Origin: Mortierella alpina
Lineage: Eukaryota > Mortierellomycota > Mortierellomycetes > Mortierellales > Mortierellaceae
Assembly (NCBI GenBank): GCA_029449245.1
Contig: JANATF010000004.1
Location: 2,294,001-2,358,000, forward strand
Direction of reading: 5' to 3'
Length of the DNA stretch: 64,000 nucleotides
The notes beneath the pieces are model-generated. The model saw only the letters and a program-made list of their open reading frames with translations. It had not been told where the DNA came from and did not search any database. Shown one piece after another: positions 35,319 to 47,527 of this stretch. The position numbers and the translations under genes were made by a program. Each line of letters starts with the position of its first letter. The first letter of the stretch is position 1.

Positions 35319-38203
35319 ATGCTGTATTCCAGGCTCTACATTTTCCTTACAGCCACACTGCTATTATGTGTGCTTGAAAGTACTGCATCTCAGCAGATAG
35401 ACAAACAGGTAGGCTTTTCTCACACCAAATCTTGCACAATGTCTGATTGTGCGGCTAAGTCAAGCTTCTGTCGCGTAACTATAGCGCATACAGTCTCATC
35501 TGTTTCCTTTAGTGCTTTAACACTATGCTAGACGTTCTACGGGGCATCGACACAGAATATGACCCATGCAAGGACTTTGGTGCCTATATCTGTAATGACA
35601 AACCGCCATCGCTTCCGTGAATGCTGCTGATTTTCTTTTACTTTTTTTTGTCAACTCTTTTCATTACTCAATGACCCGAGTTTTTTTCATATTCATGACG
35701 AGGCAGGCGGCGGATTCCACCAAAATATCCCGGTGCATGTCGACAGGGTCAATAAACTTGACCTGCTTCGTGAACAGAATATGGTAAACAAGGCTTCAGA
35801 TGGTCCAAACGTTCATCGTCTGCATACGCAGACGCACACAGACACAGATACAGACACAGACACTTACAAAGACACTTACATATACACTTACACATTCAGC
35901 CAATGAAATATACTAAACCACCCATTTTTTTATTGTATACACTGTAGCATGTTATCAAGTCCATCCTCGACGGCACCGCCAGCCGTCCCATCATTCCAAA
36001 AGGGGGTCACGAGGCTACTGGTAGTCGTAACCTTCAAAAACTGCAGGATCTCTATTCGAGTTGCATGAACGAGACTCAAATAGCCATGGTCGGACCCCAA
36101 CCACTGTTGGATGTGATCCAGAATATTGTCACCTTGTTCCCCGTCAAGGGCAGCCCTTTTGAGCACCTTCTATCCCCTGAGTTGGTCAAGGCTTCCGAGA
36201 ACATCCCAGACAGAAACGATGCCTCCATAATCGGCGACCCGATGGCATTCTCAAATACGCTAGCCTATTTCAACTATTTAGGCTTAGATTCTATTGCATC
36301 TTTCAGAGTGAGGCGCAATACGGTCTCCGATGAGGTCACCTTCGAGCTGCGCTCTGATGATCAGGGTCAGTTCTCTAAGCTGGATTTCCCTACGAACAGG
36401 GAGGAATACTATTATATGGCCGAAAAGGACGCTATTACGAACGTGGCAAAGACACTCCATCTCTTGATGACGCCCGAAGTCGACTATTTGAATTCGCTCA
36501 GTGCATCCAAGGCACAAGATGTGCCGCAGAAATGGAGAGAAGTGGCGATGAACGCCTTACATCTTGCGAGTCGATTGGCAAAGATTCACCGTAAACCTAA
36601 GATCGAACCTGTAGGGTCCTGGCCGATATCCAACATGTCGCAATTCGCTAATTGGACGCTGATCCTACAACGCACTCTACCACCCGATGTTGAAAGGCTG
36701 CCTCAGGTCAAGCCGATCGGATCGCTGGTTTTGGATTTGGATGTTCATCTTGAACTCATTTTCAGTCAGTCCACACCATCGTCCGCGGCCTTGCAGATTC
36801 AGAGTTATTTTGTTTGGAGGGCGATCCAGCAGACCATCCAATACATCGACCCAATGTATGGTCGGTTCCTCAGACCAAAGGACGGCGAGCCCAAAACGAC
36901 TGAACGATGTAATTACTGCACTGAGTTTGTGAACTCGGCCATGGGCAGGATGATAGGACCTTATTTTTCGCAGCAAGTCCACCTGGACCGCACGATGGCC
37001 AAGGACATGGTCCGAACGATCCAAACCAAGCTTGCTGAATCCTTTAATGGTCTGAGTAAGATTCCACTTTCAAAGAGGACTCGTGAGATCCTCAAACTGG
37101 GCCGGGCACTCACATTAGTGGGTATCACCGATGGAACGGTCGAATGTTTGTTCGCGTTGGAACAGTTCTACAGAACTTACACCGTTGAGCCAAATGATTT
37201 TTTTGGCAACTGGATACGCTTCTCTATTTGGCGTAAAGCCAACACGGTCAGGAGCCTCAAGGGATTTTCTGATTTTGGAGAGGAAGCGTCGGGTGTGTTA
37301 CCGCAGGACGTCGAGATTCGCCACGACCTCGAGGCGGGACAAATTCAAGTACCCATGGGTATCTTGCAGCCACCCTTCTTTTGTGATGGCTTACCAGACT
37401 ATATGTACTTTGCTACGATGGGTTCAATGATAGCTCAGCAATACGCGGTGAGTGAGTTGAGCGGATACACCCCATACATATCGGCTACACCAAGTGCTAG
37501 CATGGACACATTTACTCACAGATTTTTTACATGGTTTTCTTCTCTGATGAACGCAATAGCGCGGGCTCGATTTCGGCGAAGGACCGCTCGCAAGGTCGAT
37601 GAAAATGTTTGTAAGGAAAATTTGTGCTTTTGAATGGGAAGGGGTTCAGGTTTGTACAAACTCTGACGATGCTCGATAAAATTTCTCCTAGTGTGAGGAT
37701 CCTGAATACTGCGAGAATCTCATTAACAACAGCGATAACTACGAGCGCGGCGCTTTCGAAGATCCAGACCTCTCGGGCCAATATGAAGGTGAATTGGCAG
37801 CTCGAACCATTGGATTGCAAGTAGCATTTGATGCATGGAAATTGGACAGGAACAGAACCAGGTAAAGCGAACGTACTCCCCCTTTTACACGCATCATATA
37901 ACGTGCTTCGTGTGATTCGTTTAACCCCGTCTTGACTTCTACATCGTCTTTGAAAGTCACTGCGATTTAAACAGACCATTGTTTGGACGGAGCGTCTCTC
38001 CAGAGGAGGCGTTTTTCTTCGCCTACGGCAGTAGCTTGTGCGAAAGGCAGCGTCACCCATATACAAAGACGGTGCATCTCTGCAAGTGGCGCATCAATGG
38101 ACCTTTAGCCAACACCCCCGGCTTCTCAAAGGTGTTCAACTGCACGCGAGGAACAGCTATGAACCCTGGAAAAAAGTACAACAACTTCGCTTTGGAGCAT
38201 TGA
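35319..38203 (+). CDS. M13 (neprilysin-like) family protein B, zinc site lost
   Basis: Seven exons (35319-35408, 35513-35591, 35707-35783, 35948-37447, 37560-37610, 37692-37861, 37975-38203) give 731 residues with no disruption. Intron phases (0,1,0,0,0,2) match gene A exactly. A signal peptide (YIFLTATLLLCVLESTAS) is followed by DPCKDFGAYICGGF, LQKLQDLYSSCMNE, QVPMGILQPPFFCDGLPDYM, and the C-terminal WRINGPLANTPGFSKVFNC with MNPGKKY. The HExxH position reads QQYAR (residues 579-583): both His and the catalytic Glu are gone. GENIAD reads GELAAR (632-637), keeping Glu but changing the Asp to Arg. The usual C-terminal Cys-x-x-Trp is replaced by NNFALEH. Catalysis should be impossible. Intron 3 has a CA-rich tract (35825-35900). 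Confidence 0.88.
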
Positions 38204-38274
38204 AACGAAGAGGACCCGTAAGAAAAAACACAAAAATGGGGTCGACAGAGGGTTAGCACCTCACTCCTTCGTTC

Positions 38275-38280
38275 AATAAA
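38275..38280 (+). terminator. Polyadenylation-type AATAAA
   Basis: AATAAA lies 72 bp after the M13 B stop, inside the 202-bp convergent spacer shared with the SSK1-like gene. Confidence 0.5.
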
Positions 38281-38405
38281 GCGCAATCATCCCAACATGG
38301 CACTAGGCAATCAATCATGTCCCAAGAATCTCTGATGAAAAGCTGAAGAAAAACACGAGGTGAAAAATCGATGAGCTTTTATGACGATACTAGAAGCGCC
38401 CAATA

Positions 38406-41400
38406 CTATGCATGCTCATCGTTCAACGTTTCAGGCACCGAGGACGATGCCTTGGCCTCTGCTGCTGCCGCTGAGGACTCTGTAGCAAGCGCCGCCGCCG
38501 CCACCATTCCTCCTTCGTCTGCGCCTTCCTCTGCTCTTGGCAGGCCCGAGTCTGGCATTACCACAGGTCCCGTCGCTGATGTCGAGCTGGCTGTGGGCGA
38601 AGAAGATGATCCCTGAGCGACCGTCTCACCATCATTTTTCTCCTTCTCCGCAATTGCGGCCGCTGCCTCTGCGCTCTTAGCTGCCGCTGCCGCCGCCACC
38701 GCTGCAGCAGCTTGGGCCTTGCTGTCCTTGATGGACCTTGCGCTGATCGACGGTCGCTTCAGGTTGGCTCTCGTCACACTCCCCGCATTCGCAAGGGTCT
38801 TCTTGAGCGCCGCCACTTGACTGCTACTTACGCCGCCGCCGCCGCCACCAAGACTTCCGCCGCCGGTTGACAGACCACCGCCCCTCCCAGGACTGCCTGG
38901 GCTGGTTCCATCCAGATCTCGCTTCCACTCCTTCCATGCATCAACATCGATCAATGCCTGCATGCATCCCCAGTCCACAATCTTGCGCTCCAACCAAGGA
39001 AAGTCGATGGGCTTGGTGATATAATCGTTACATCCCGCCAACAAAGCCGTGTTCCTAGAATCGGCACTCTCGGCTTCAGCCGTCAACGCTACAATGATGA
39101 CGGGCGACCTGAACGGTGAGGCGGGTGGACTCATCGCAGCTGCTGAAGAGGTGGATCCTGGCGTCGTGGCCAGACTATTTTCGGGCGTCCGAGACGATGC
39201 AGCATCAGCCGCCGCCGCCGCCGCAGCAGCAGCTGCAGAGGCTGCAAGCAGACCAGCCTGAATAGAGTTGCCCACAGAGTTGGGCTTGTCGGTCGAAAAC
39301 ACGCCAATCTTTTGCGCCTTCTCCAGCCGACGAATCTCTCGCGTGGCTTCGATACCGTCCATGACGGGCATTTGGATATCCATCTGTGGGGAAAAAAAAG
39401 ATCAAATGGGATGTGGTATAAGTATGTTGAAGGGGGCTCTTTGGCAAAATTCACGGCCATTGGGAAACATGTAGGACGCAAACTACTGAAAAAAAAGGAG
39501 AGACGGGAAGTAATAAAAACTCACCAAGACAAGATGGAATCCTCCGACGCGCCATTTATCCACAGCCTCCCTTCCGTTGCAAGCCAAGTCATACTTGATC
39601 TTTCGTTGCCTCATGAACTTGATCAAAATCATTTGATTAATGGGGTTATCTAGTGAGAACGATAATAAAAGGACATTTTCCCTAGGTTGTTAGGCAAAGA
39701 ACGCTCAAAAGTATTGGCATCGAGTCCACGTCCACAACTCGAGCAGAGCAAGGAGAACAAAGAGTGACAGGAGGGGGGGGAGGATGCCATACCTTCGACA
39801 ATGAGAACATTCACCAAAGGACTGACGCGCTCGACCACTCCGCTCTTGATTGTTGAAGGCGAGTAGGTCTTGGATCCTTCCTTGGTCTTCTTGCCCAAAC
39901 TTGGCGCACCGCTCCTTGCACGAGGCACTGGGATGTCTCCGCCTTCGGCAGGGGGTGGGCCTGATACTGCATGACTTTTAGCACCCATCGCCACACCTGG
40001 TGCTTGTCGGGTTTGAGGTCCAGGGGATGATGGCAAAGGGGAGGCACACGACGTGCCAAGAGGCGTGGAAGAATTATTGGCCTTGTGTCTGTCCAAGCCC
40101 AAGTTATTACTGGTGATAGTACCACCGCTATTGGCCCGCAGTGCCGCTGGGTCAGGTCGCTGAGGCATGGGTGAGGCCATACCAGAGCTCATTGGGTGGC
40201 GAGCCGGGGGTGGAGAGAATAACAAGCCGTTCGCGTGAGTAATAAGTGGTGGCGTCCCTGCAGGCGATCGAACACCGCCTGGACGCAGAAATTGATTGTT
40301 GAGACGAGCAAGACTGGCGTTGACTGCCGGAGTCGGTGTTGGAGTAGTTTCGGTTAATCGCTGGGAGGCTGCAAACAGCGATGCCAAGCTCTGTGAAGAG
40401 TCCGCGCCGGTGTTTGGAGGAGCAACCACCGTGGTCCCGTCGCCATTGGGCATGTGTTGTGACGAGTAGCGCCCACCGCCACTTGACGTCCGTCGAGGGG
40501 TGGGTCCACCCACTGGGGGAGAAAGCGCTGGAGGTCTAGCTGTCGGATCAAATTGGATGCCCGCAGGGTGTTGAGCACTCCCTTGAACAGGGATGCCTGC
40601 TGGTGAACCTTGAGACCGAAGAGAGTACGGCGTGTCCGGGGTCATGATCTCGGAGGGTGCCTGGTCAAATGGATATGCGACCGTTTCAGCAGCACCCCCA
40701 GCCTCCGCCAACTGCCGCAACAAGTCTCTCTTAATCCGTTGTTCAGCTGGCACACCATTGTTGGGACTCACGCCACCTGGCGAACTCTGGGTCGAGTGCG
40801 GGCCCATCCGTGCAAAGTACTGGTTCGTGACTGGGTCGAGAACAAACTCATCGCGCTCCATTGGATTGACTTCACTACTAAAGTGACGGAGGACAGGAGC
40901 AGGCGATGTCGGTGCGGTTGCAATGGGGCTATAGGACTGGTCGAGGACAGGCGCGTGGACGGCAGTGTGGATCGCAGTCAGCACACGGCGCGGACCTGCT
41001 GGCTTGGGCAGGACCAAGATGTACGGCAAAGGTCCTGCGGCCAATTGATTTCCAATGAGGGTGCTGGCGATGCTATAGCTCAGGCCTGGCGTTTGCGTCC
41101 CAAGAGTCAGCATGATGGCATCCCTCGCTTGCTTAAAAGTTGGAAGACTCGTGAAATAAATGATACTTGTGTGTTGAATGGATGTCACGGATTTGTGTCG
41201 TCGATGGGTAGGGCGTTTGGGTGCTCCACCCAAAGGCGCTGGTGAAGGTGGGCTGGTTTGCAATTTGAGGATTTGTTGACTGAGTGCCCTCACGTCGTCG
41301 TCAATCATGATAAACGCGGGGTTGTTGAGGGACTTTGCTGTAGAGGAGGCTGAGTCAGATTTGCCGGATAGTCCAGGATATTTACCGCTCAGAGAGGACG

Positions 41401-43820
41401 ACGAATTGGTCCGTTTGGCACTGCCTCCAGGCGTCTGCGCTTCATCGCTGAAAAAGACATCGTTTACGGGCTCTCCTGGGGTGCCACCGTTTTCAGGAAT
41501 AGACCGCTTCATGATGTTCAGGCCCCAGGCTCTCAAGTATCCCACGAGGCGAACTGCAAATGCTGAGTGCTCCTTTGAGATGACAATCGCCCGCACGCCA
41601 GACAACTTGCGACTGAAACGGACAAGGTCTGTGATCGTGGGCTCGGTAGAGATCCGTGCAGAGCTACCGCTTCCAGCGCGTCGTGGTGGAGGTGACGAAG
41701 GCGGAGGTGATGGGGACACTAGAGGCGTTTTGATATGCTGTTGGAAAAACTGTTGCGATTCATGCACGGGTGGGGTCGTTTGCATACTTTCCAATCGCTG
41801 AAGACGATCCTGGACAGCCCCGGGCAGCGGACCCGCATCTTCTGCCTTGGAGGTCTCCAAGGGGTGGATGAGCCGATGTTGCTCGTCCAGATGTTTGAGG
41901 TTCCCGGTCTTTTCCTCCTGTTGTGCGTGGCTCATCTCGACTTCGACCGAAACAATAAACCTCTTTGAGCGCTTCTCCAGTTGCTCAATCTCCAATGAAC
42001 CGCCCATCGCTCGCACCAGTTTGGAGGCCAGGAGGGCATTCAACTGCGCAAGATCGTCTTCCGTCGAAGGTGAATCTGGATTTGGGGAATACGTAATCTC
42101 GAAAGAGACCATGACCTTGTTCTTTTCCTTCTCTGGCTGTGGAATTGTGAAGAGGACCAAGCAGAGCTCCACCGTGGATCCAGTTTTAGCAGAATCAATA
42201 ATGCTTTTGATGAGCTATTGAAGATGCGATAGTATTAGTGAATGGGCTGGGAAAATAATAAAAAGGCAGACTGATATCTCAGGGCAGCGCGAGGTCTTCC
42301 AGTCGAGCCTACAGATTCGATATCGATTCGATTTGCATGATAGAACTTACATTGATAAGGGCGTGTCTCCAACTCTCCTCGCTGCCCTTGATGGGGACGT
42401 GGTTCAGATCATATTCAGAGTGGTAGATGACCAGCTCGACGCCCTTCAGCGATGCGTCTGCAGAGACCAGATCTCCCAGACTCTGGACAAACTCGCCAAC
42501 ATCAAAGCTGTTTTCTCCACGATGGTAATGAGGGGAGGTCTTTTCGACGATTCCTTGTACGTATTCGGTGAACATGACTCGTGAGAGGCGTTGCATATTC
42601 CTCGAGATGTACTGCAAATGTCGCATCGTGGTGAATAGGCCGAGAATGCTGGTGATGGGTATTGGCAACGTGCAAGGGCTCAACTGCTCTCTCGAAATGC
42701 TGGGTGGGAAGAGGCTGGTGGGAGTCATCTGGCGCAGGGTCTCGATTGCGAGCGTTGCTGCATCTTGAACCTCCTTGCCAACGGTCTCGAGCAAAATGTT
42801 CTTTTTCAGCAGATTGTCATCTCGATAGGCTTCGAGCAGACTCTCATGACGCTCCCACAGTTCATCCGTCTCTGCCGCCTGACGCTCCAGGTCCATTGAG
42901 ATGGCACGCGAGATTGCATCGAGACCCCACAGACAGGGACCTACGATCACGGGCGCGAGGAGGGAGAGCAACAAGATTGGGTTCCAGCCTAACGAGCTTT
43001 TTCCATGGGCGGCCAGTGCTGGGGTGAGTCCAAAGAGTCCGAGCAAGCCATATCCAAAAATGCAGCAAGACAAGGCTGGCGAAGAGGTGAGACCTCCGAG
43101 AGGAGAAGACGACGGCCCCAGAGTGGCGGCATTGCTGTCACTGGTCGTAAACGAGTCGGGGGCGTCCACTGGCTCCGACGGGGCTGGGTCATGGGCGGGG
43201 CTGCGGGACCCGGCCCGATTGACGCTGTTACTGTACAAGTCCCCGTCACACTCTGCGGTGTTCCTGTCCGTGTCCTCGGCGTCAGTGCTGAGCGCCATCC
43301 GCTTGAGCCACTGCCAAGAGCATGCTGCTGCAAACAGGCCGTGGTACGCGACTTGGGCCAAGAGTCCCGAGTGTCCAATCCCATGCCACGTGTATCCCGA
43401 GTACCGCTGCCCGAGCAGAACTGCACAGCCAGCCACAGACATGACGGCGCCAAACGCAAGCACGTTGCCGCGAATCGAGTGCACGACCCTCGCGGCAGTG
43501 AACGCGGGCGAGTCGAGCGAGGCCGTTTCCTGCTGGTGCCGATTAAAGTAGTTGGCGTGGAGGTTCCTGATCAGCTGTGCGGGTCTGTTCTGGACCCTGA
43601 ACGGCACTCTCTTCCGCCTGGCCTGCGAGGGTGCAGAGTGGACTCCATGCTCGGACGGAAGTGGTGTTGGTTCATCGGATGGCGCCAGTTCGTCTTTGGC
43701 GTCCGCCGTTGTTGATTCTACGGCATGGATGGTGAGGTCGTTGGTGTTACTGCTGGCGAGCGAGGCATTGGCCTGTGCTGGAGCCGTGCTCTGCGGTGCT
43801 GGGAGCCGTTCAGTGTCCAT
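38406..43820 (-). CDS. SSK1: SSK1-type response regulator with membrane segments
   Basis: Exons 43820-42351, 42214-39793, 39649-39525 and 39383-38406 give 1664 residues. The N-terminal part has about four hydrophobic segments (for example VLAFGAVMSVAGCAVLL and CCIFGYGLLGLFGLTPAL, between about 117 and 300). Next is a helical region and a degenerate kinase ATPase-like region (WRHALINLIKSIIDSAKTG, about 481-500). A long Ser/Pro-rich linker follows, then a C-terminal receiver. It shows LIVEDNPINQMIL (acidic pair about 1297-1298), LVLMDIQMPVMDG with phospho-acceptor Asp about 1341, IVALTAEAE, CNDYITKPIDFPWLERKI and GCMQALIDVDAW, which is typical of SSK1. SSK1 relays osmotic and oxidative stress from a phosphorelay to a MAPKKK. 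An Ala/Ser-rich insertion of about 60 residues (about 1370-1430) splits the receiver. Confidence 0.88.
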
Positions 43821-44167
43821 GACCTATGGAAGTGCGTATTGTTGAAATGAAGGTTAGAGTGTGCAAAGTGGATCGCATTGCCTAGGGGGAATGTCTGTGC
43901 ACGCACCTTGAGCTGGTCGCCAAGGATCGCGGCCTGGCGAGGTCGATGGAGTTGGGGTCGCGCTGCTAAGGGTTGGCCAGGTCAAAGCAAGGCAAGCGAG
44001 AGAACGAGAAGAGAGAACGAGAGCGAGAGAAAGAGAGAGAGACGCGGGGCTGCGGGGCCAGAGGGGAAAGCCAAGGGAAGCCAAGGGAGGCCAAGGGATG
44101 CAAGGGTGGGTGGACAGTGGCCAAGACGGACAAAGGGGCGAGAGGACGGAGAGGGGCGAGGAGGAGG

Positions 44168-44260
44168 AGGGTGAGAGGATGAGAGGATGAGAGGATAAGA
44201 GAATGGATGAGAGGACGAGAGGATGAGACGATGAGAGGATGGAAATGGAGGACGAGATGG
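44168..44260. repeat. GAGGATGA minisatellite
   Basis: Repeated GAGAGGATGA-type decamers with variants, seen directly. They lie about 350-440 bp upstream of the SSK1-like start. Confidence 0.8.
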
Positions 44261-44364
44261 ATGAGGGGAGGTGCGATGTGGTGGGCGAGATGGGGACAAA
44301 GCGAACCAAAGGAAGGCGAGATAGCGCATCCATCCAATAATGCTTCGACTGGCGACCTGCCTGC

Positions 44365-44420
44365 ACACACACACACACACTCAAACACACTCACACGCAC
44401 TCACACTCAAAACTCACACT
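44365..44420. repeat. CA-rich microsatellite
   Basis: A CACACACACACACACACAC run followed by imperfect CTCACA repeats. Confidence 0.85.
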
Positions 44421-45315
44421 TCACACCCCACGGCAGACAGACGACTCGTCGCTGTCCACTGGCGGTGCGTGGTTGCTTTGTTGTGTGTTTTGTTTGCGTG
44501 TGTGCGCTTGGCTCTTGCGCAGACTCGGCCCTTGATTGGTGCCATTGCTGCATACTCAATTACACAGCGCGGCTCTTGATTTCCCCTCTCTTCGTGATCG
44601 ACATGGCGCCGCTGCAGGTGCACGTGTGGGGGTGGGTCTGTCAGGGGGAACTGCTTCTTTGCTTCTCTCTCTCTCGTCTTTACTGCACGCCCCTATAGAA
44701 TAAATCGAACATCAACGCAGACAGCAGCAAAAAGAAAAAGAATACCTGCTTACGCAATATATGGTATTTCACTCTTGTTCAGTTTGACGCTAAACCTTCA
44801 TTCTCGCAATGGTAAAACCGCAGCAGAGGCTGAGTTGAAACCTGGTCCTGATCACGGTGAGGTGGATGGAGACCGCCGGCTGCCTCTGTAACCACTATCC
44901 CCTTGGACATGCGACGCGAGAAGGACCATTAGCGCGTCAACGGACGCGACGGACGTAATCACTCCTGTACGGTCAGCCTGTTTCTAACCTTACCTCCGCC
45001 GCGGGTATTCAGCACAGGCTCCACCTCTAGTAGTTGTCACGTGTGAGTATCTTACTGCGAAAGAGCATTGTCGCATTGTCTGACTTTACGGCCCTCTTAC
45101 CGTCATGTTTAGTGTGCTTCCGTACACACAGAGAATATGCACTTTAGGCTCGCCCGTGTTTTTGCCTGGCCAGGTTGTCTTGTTCTTCTTCATCCAGGCA
45201 CGGCTTCCGCTTCTTCCCACTAGTAGTTGGTGGTACAATCGCAATGGGGCTGCAGGTCGTGTTGGCGGTCGTGCTGGCCACATTGGTAGCGGTGCAGGTC
45301 GTGATTTTCGTCTGT

Positions 45316-47527
45316 AGTACAGGGTTCTTGACTTGAAGAAAATACGAAGGAGCTGGTGCTCAGAGAAGCCAACGAAAGGTTGCGAGATGGACGAGAGCGG
45401 AGCTATCTGCCAAGGGTTGACCAGCATCCTGTTCAGCTGAGCAAAGTTCTCGAGGGCGGATATGTTAGCTCGGATACTGACGGGGGTGGGCTCCGGCTGC
45501 CCTGAGTTTTTCTGCTACGTTTGAATTTGGATGAAGAGGTAAGATGATATTACATGTTAAGCTGTACTTGCTGCCAGTCATACGCTATGTACACAAAGCA
45601 GGACCTTTCACATACCATTTGTAGAAGCAACCTACTTCCTGGTACACAGTGTTGTCTGAACACTCTTGCCAGCTCCGAAGCAACCTAGTCAAGTAAGTGC
45701 ATAGCATGATATCGAATGTCTTGCCCTATCCCGTCCGACGCGACGTCGTTGTTCTCGAGCAAACCCAGCTCCTTCGAACGAGTGATGAACTGTTTGACAA
45801 TCTGTCCAAACTTTACGGCTGTAGAGTGCACTTGTCCAGAGTACAAAAAAATAAGTAGCAAAGGCAAAGGACAGAGAACGGAAAAAGAAAAAGCAAGGGA
45901 GGAGCGTTTGAAGTTCTGGCCAGAGTCAGATAACAACGAGAATGAGGCAAAGGAGGAGAGGGTGCGCGCAGAGAGAAGTGGAGAGGCAAAGCAGAGACAA
46001 GGTCAGCGAAAAGACGTAATTCAAGCCTCCAGGATACAGCACGACGTCTGAACGGCGACATGTTGCGCTTGCCAAGAGATCATCGTCCAATGAAGCGACC
46101 CTTCTGCACGCTCGACTTGGCCTTTGACTCACGGTATTAGTTGTGGTGGGTTCTGCTGGGTAGTATTGCTACAACTTTGCACTAGTGTTGCCACTTCTGC
46201 TGCTGCCAGTAGTCTATTGCTGGTGCTGGTGTTGGTAGTGGTATATTTGCCGCCGCAAGTTGCATGCTGCCACTGCCACTGCCATCTGCACTGTTGCCAT
46301 TGCTTCGTGCCTCCTATTCTCGTGCCCTCCGGCTACCATCCGTCCACGGATACCTTCCCGCTGTATCTCTAGACTGAATGTACGTTGCTGAAGGAGCAAG
46401 TGGCCGCGAACGACATTGCAGATATTGTGCCCAGCCATCATAACGCGACGCAAGTATGGCAATACAGTCAATAGTGACGTTGCTATAGCTCTTGAGATCA
46501 TTCAGTATTTGAAGTGCATAAGCACATGTCCTCAGTGGCGCGGGAGAAAGGAAAACTATGCAACTAACATAAATCGCCTTTTGTAGCGCGTTGATGATTT
46601 CTCGCAAGAAGATCCGACGAGGACTATCCGACCTTCCGAGGCAGCCTATGTTGCGTATTGGAGCTTTGTATGGAGCATGCTCTTTGGACCAAGCCTTGAA
46701 TTTGACATGTAAGTACAAATCGGACTGTGATGGCTGACGACGTCCCTATTTTTGCGAAGGGTGCTGACCAAGTATTCATTATGGCCATACTGACAGCGGG
46801 GAACTTTGCTCGAGAGCAACGGAAGACGATAGATATGCTGTTCAATGAAAAATCCTATGTTGGTGTGACGAGCTCACAAACCGGAGGGAGAAAGGTTGAC
46901 GTGTTTGTGCGGGTGTATGATGAGGCTGTGGAAGAGATGGTAGAGCTAGGGTTGATGCGGATAAATAGGTCAATCCTGGCCGGCATCCCGGTGACCTCGC
47001 CGCAGCTGTTCTTTGACGTGCATGGTAAGGATGTGATATTACATCCGCTGCACTCGTACTAAACCTTTTATGGATTCAGCACACATGTCTAACATGTTAG
47101 AGACGATATTGGCATTATTTTAGGGATGACAGCCAGACTCCATGCCATGACACCTGTAGACGACATTTATGGTTGTGGCCGTGCACTTGCGCGGGTTGTG
47201 CAGCCATGCACGGAGGCTCACATGACTTCCTCCAGGGAGAAGCACTCTTCGTGTACAAGGTGTTATATGCAACCTTTGCCGCTTAACCTCACCATTCGCT
47301 GCCCATTGTCATGGCTCTAATATCGCTTCTTTCAACCACTTTAGGCAAATATGACTGCATTTGCACAGGAGGTCCTCTCGAGTCGGTCAAAAGATAGGCT
47401 TGCAGCTCAGTCCTCACCACTGACACCTCAAACGTCGTCGGCAGCGTTCATTACTCAAAAGAGACAACCGCCCGCATCTCCAAAGAAAAAAGGCAAGAGG
47501 AAAATTCAGTTGGAGGATGAGGAATAG
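45316..47527 (+). pseudogene. Broken coiled-coil and nuclease-like gene
   Basis: Ordered plus-strand fragments look like one gene. 45325-45490 is a coiled coil (EENTKELVLREANERLRDG). 46588-46711 reads SEAAYVAYWSFVWSMLFGPS and ends at a GTAAGT donor. 46776-46968 reads GGRKVDVFVRVYDEAVEEM. 47125-47208 reads MTPVDDIYGCGRALARVV and, after a 2-nt slip at about 47222, continues as DFLQGEALFVYK. 47345-47527 reads SSAAFITQKRQPPASPKKK, then KRKIQLEDEE and stop. The join after 46711 is also out of frame. GRKVD followed by Glu-rich strands hints at a PD-(D/E)xK nuclease-like fold as in large fungal accessory families, but this is inference. Frameshifts suggest decay. Confidence 0.5.

Larger units (their letters stand above)
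43821..45315. other. SSK1 promoter with simple repeats, then intergenic
   Basis: Purine-rich (GAGAGA, GAGGATGAGA) sequence at 43990-44260 and a CA-rich tract at 44365-44420 lie upstream of the SSK1-like gene. Beyond 44700 no gene is supported. Several long open frames here arise from the repeats. Confidence 0.5.

Noticed and set aside
43854-44400. Several 90-180 codon frames in the SSK1 upstream region
   Set aside because: They are translations of GA-rich and CA-rich simple repeats in all frames.
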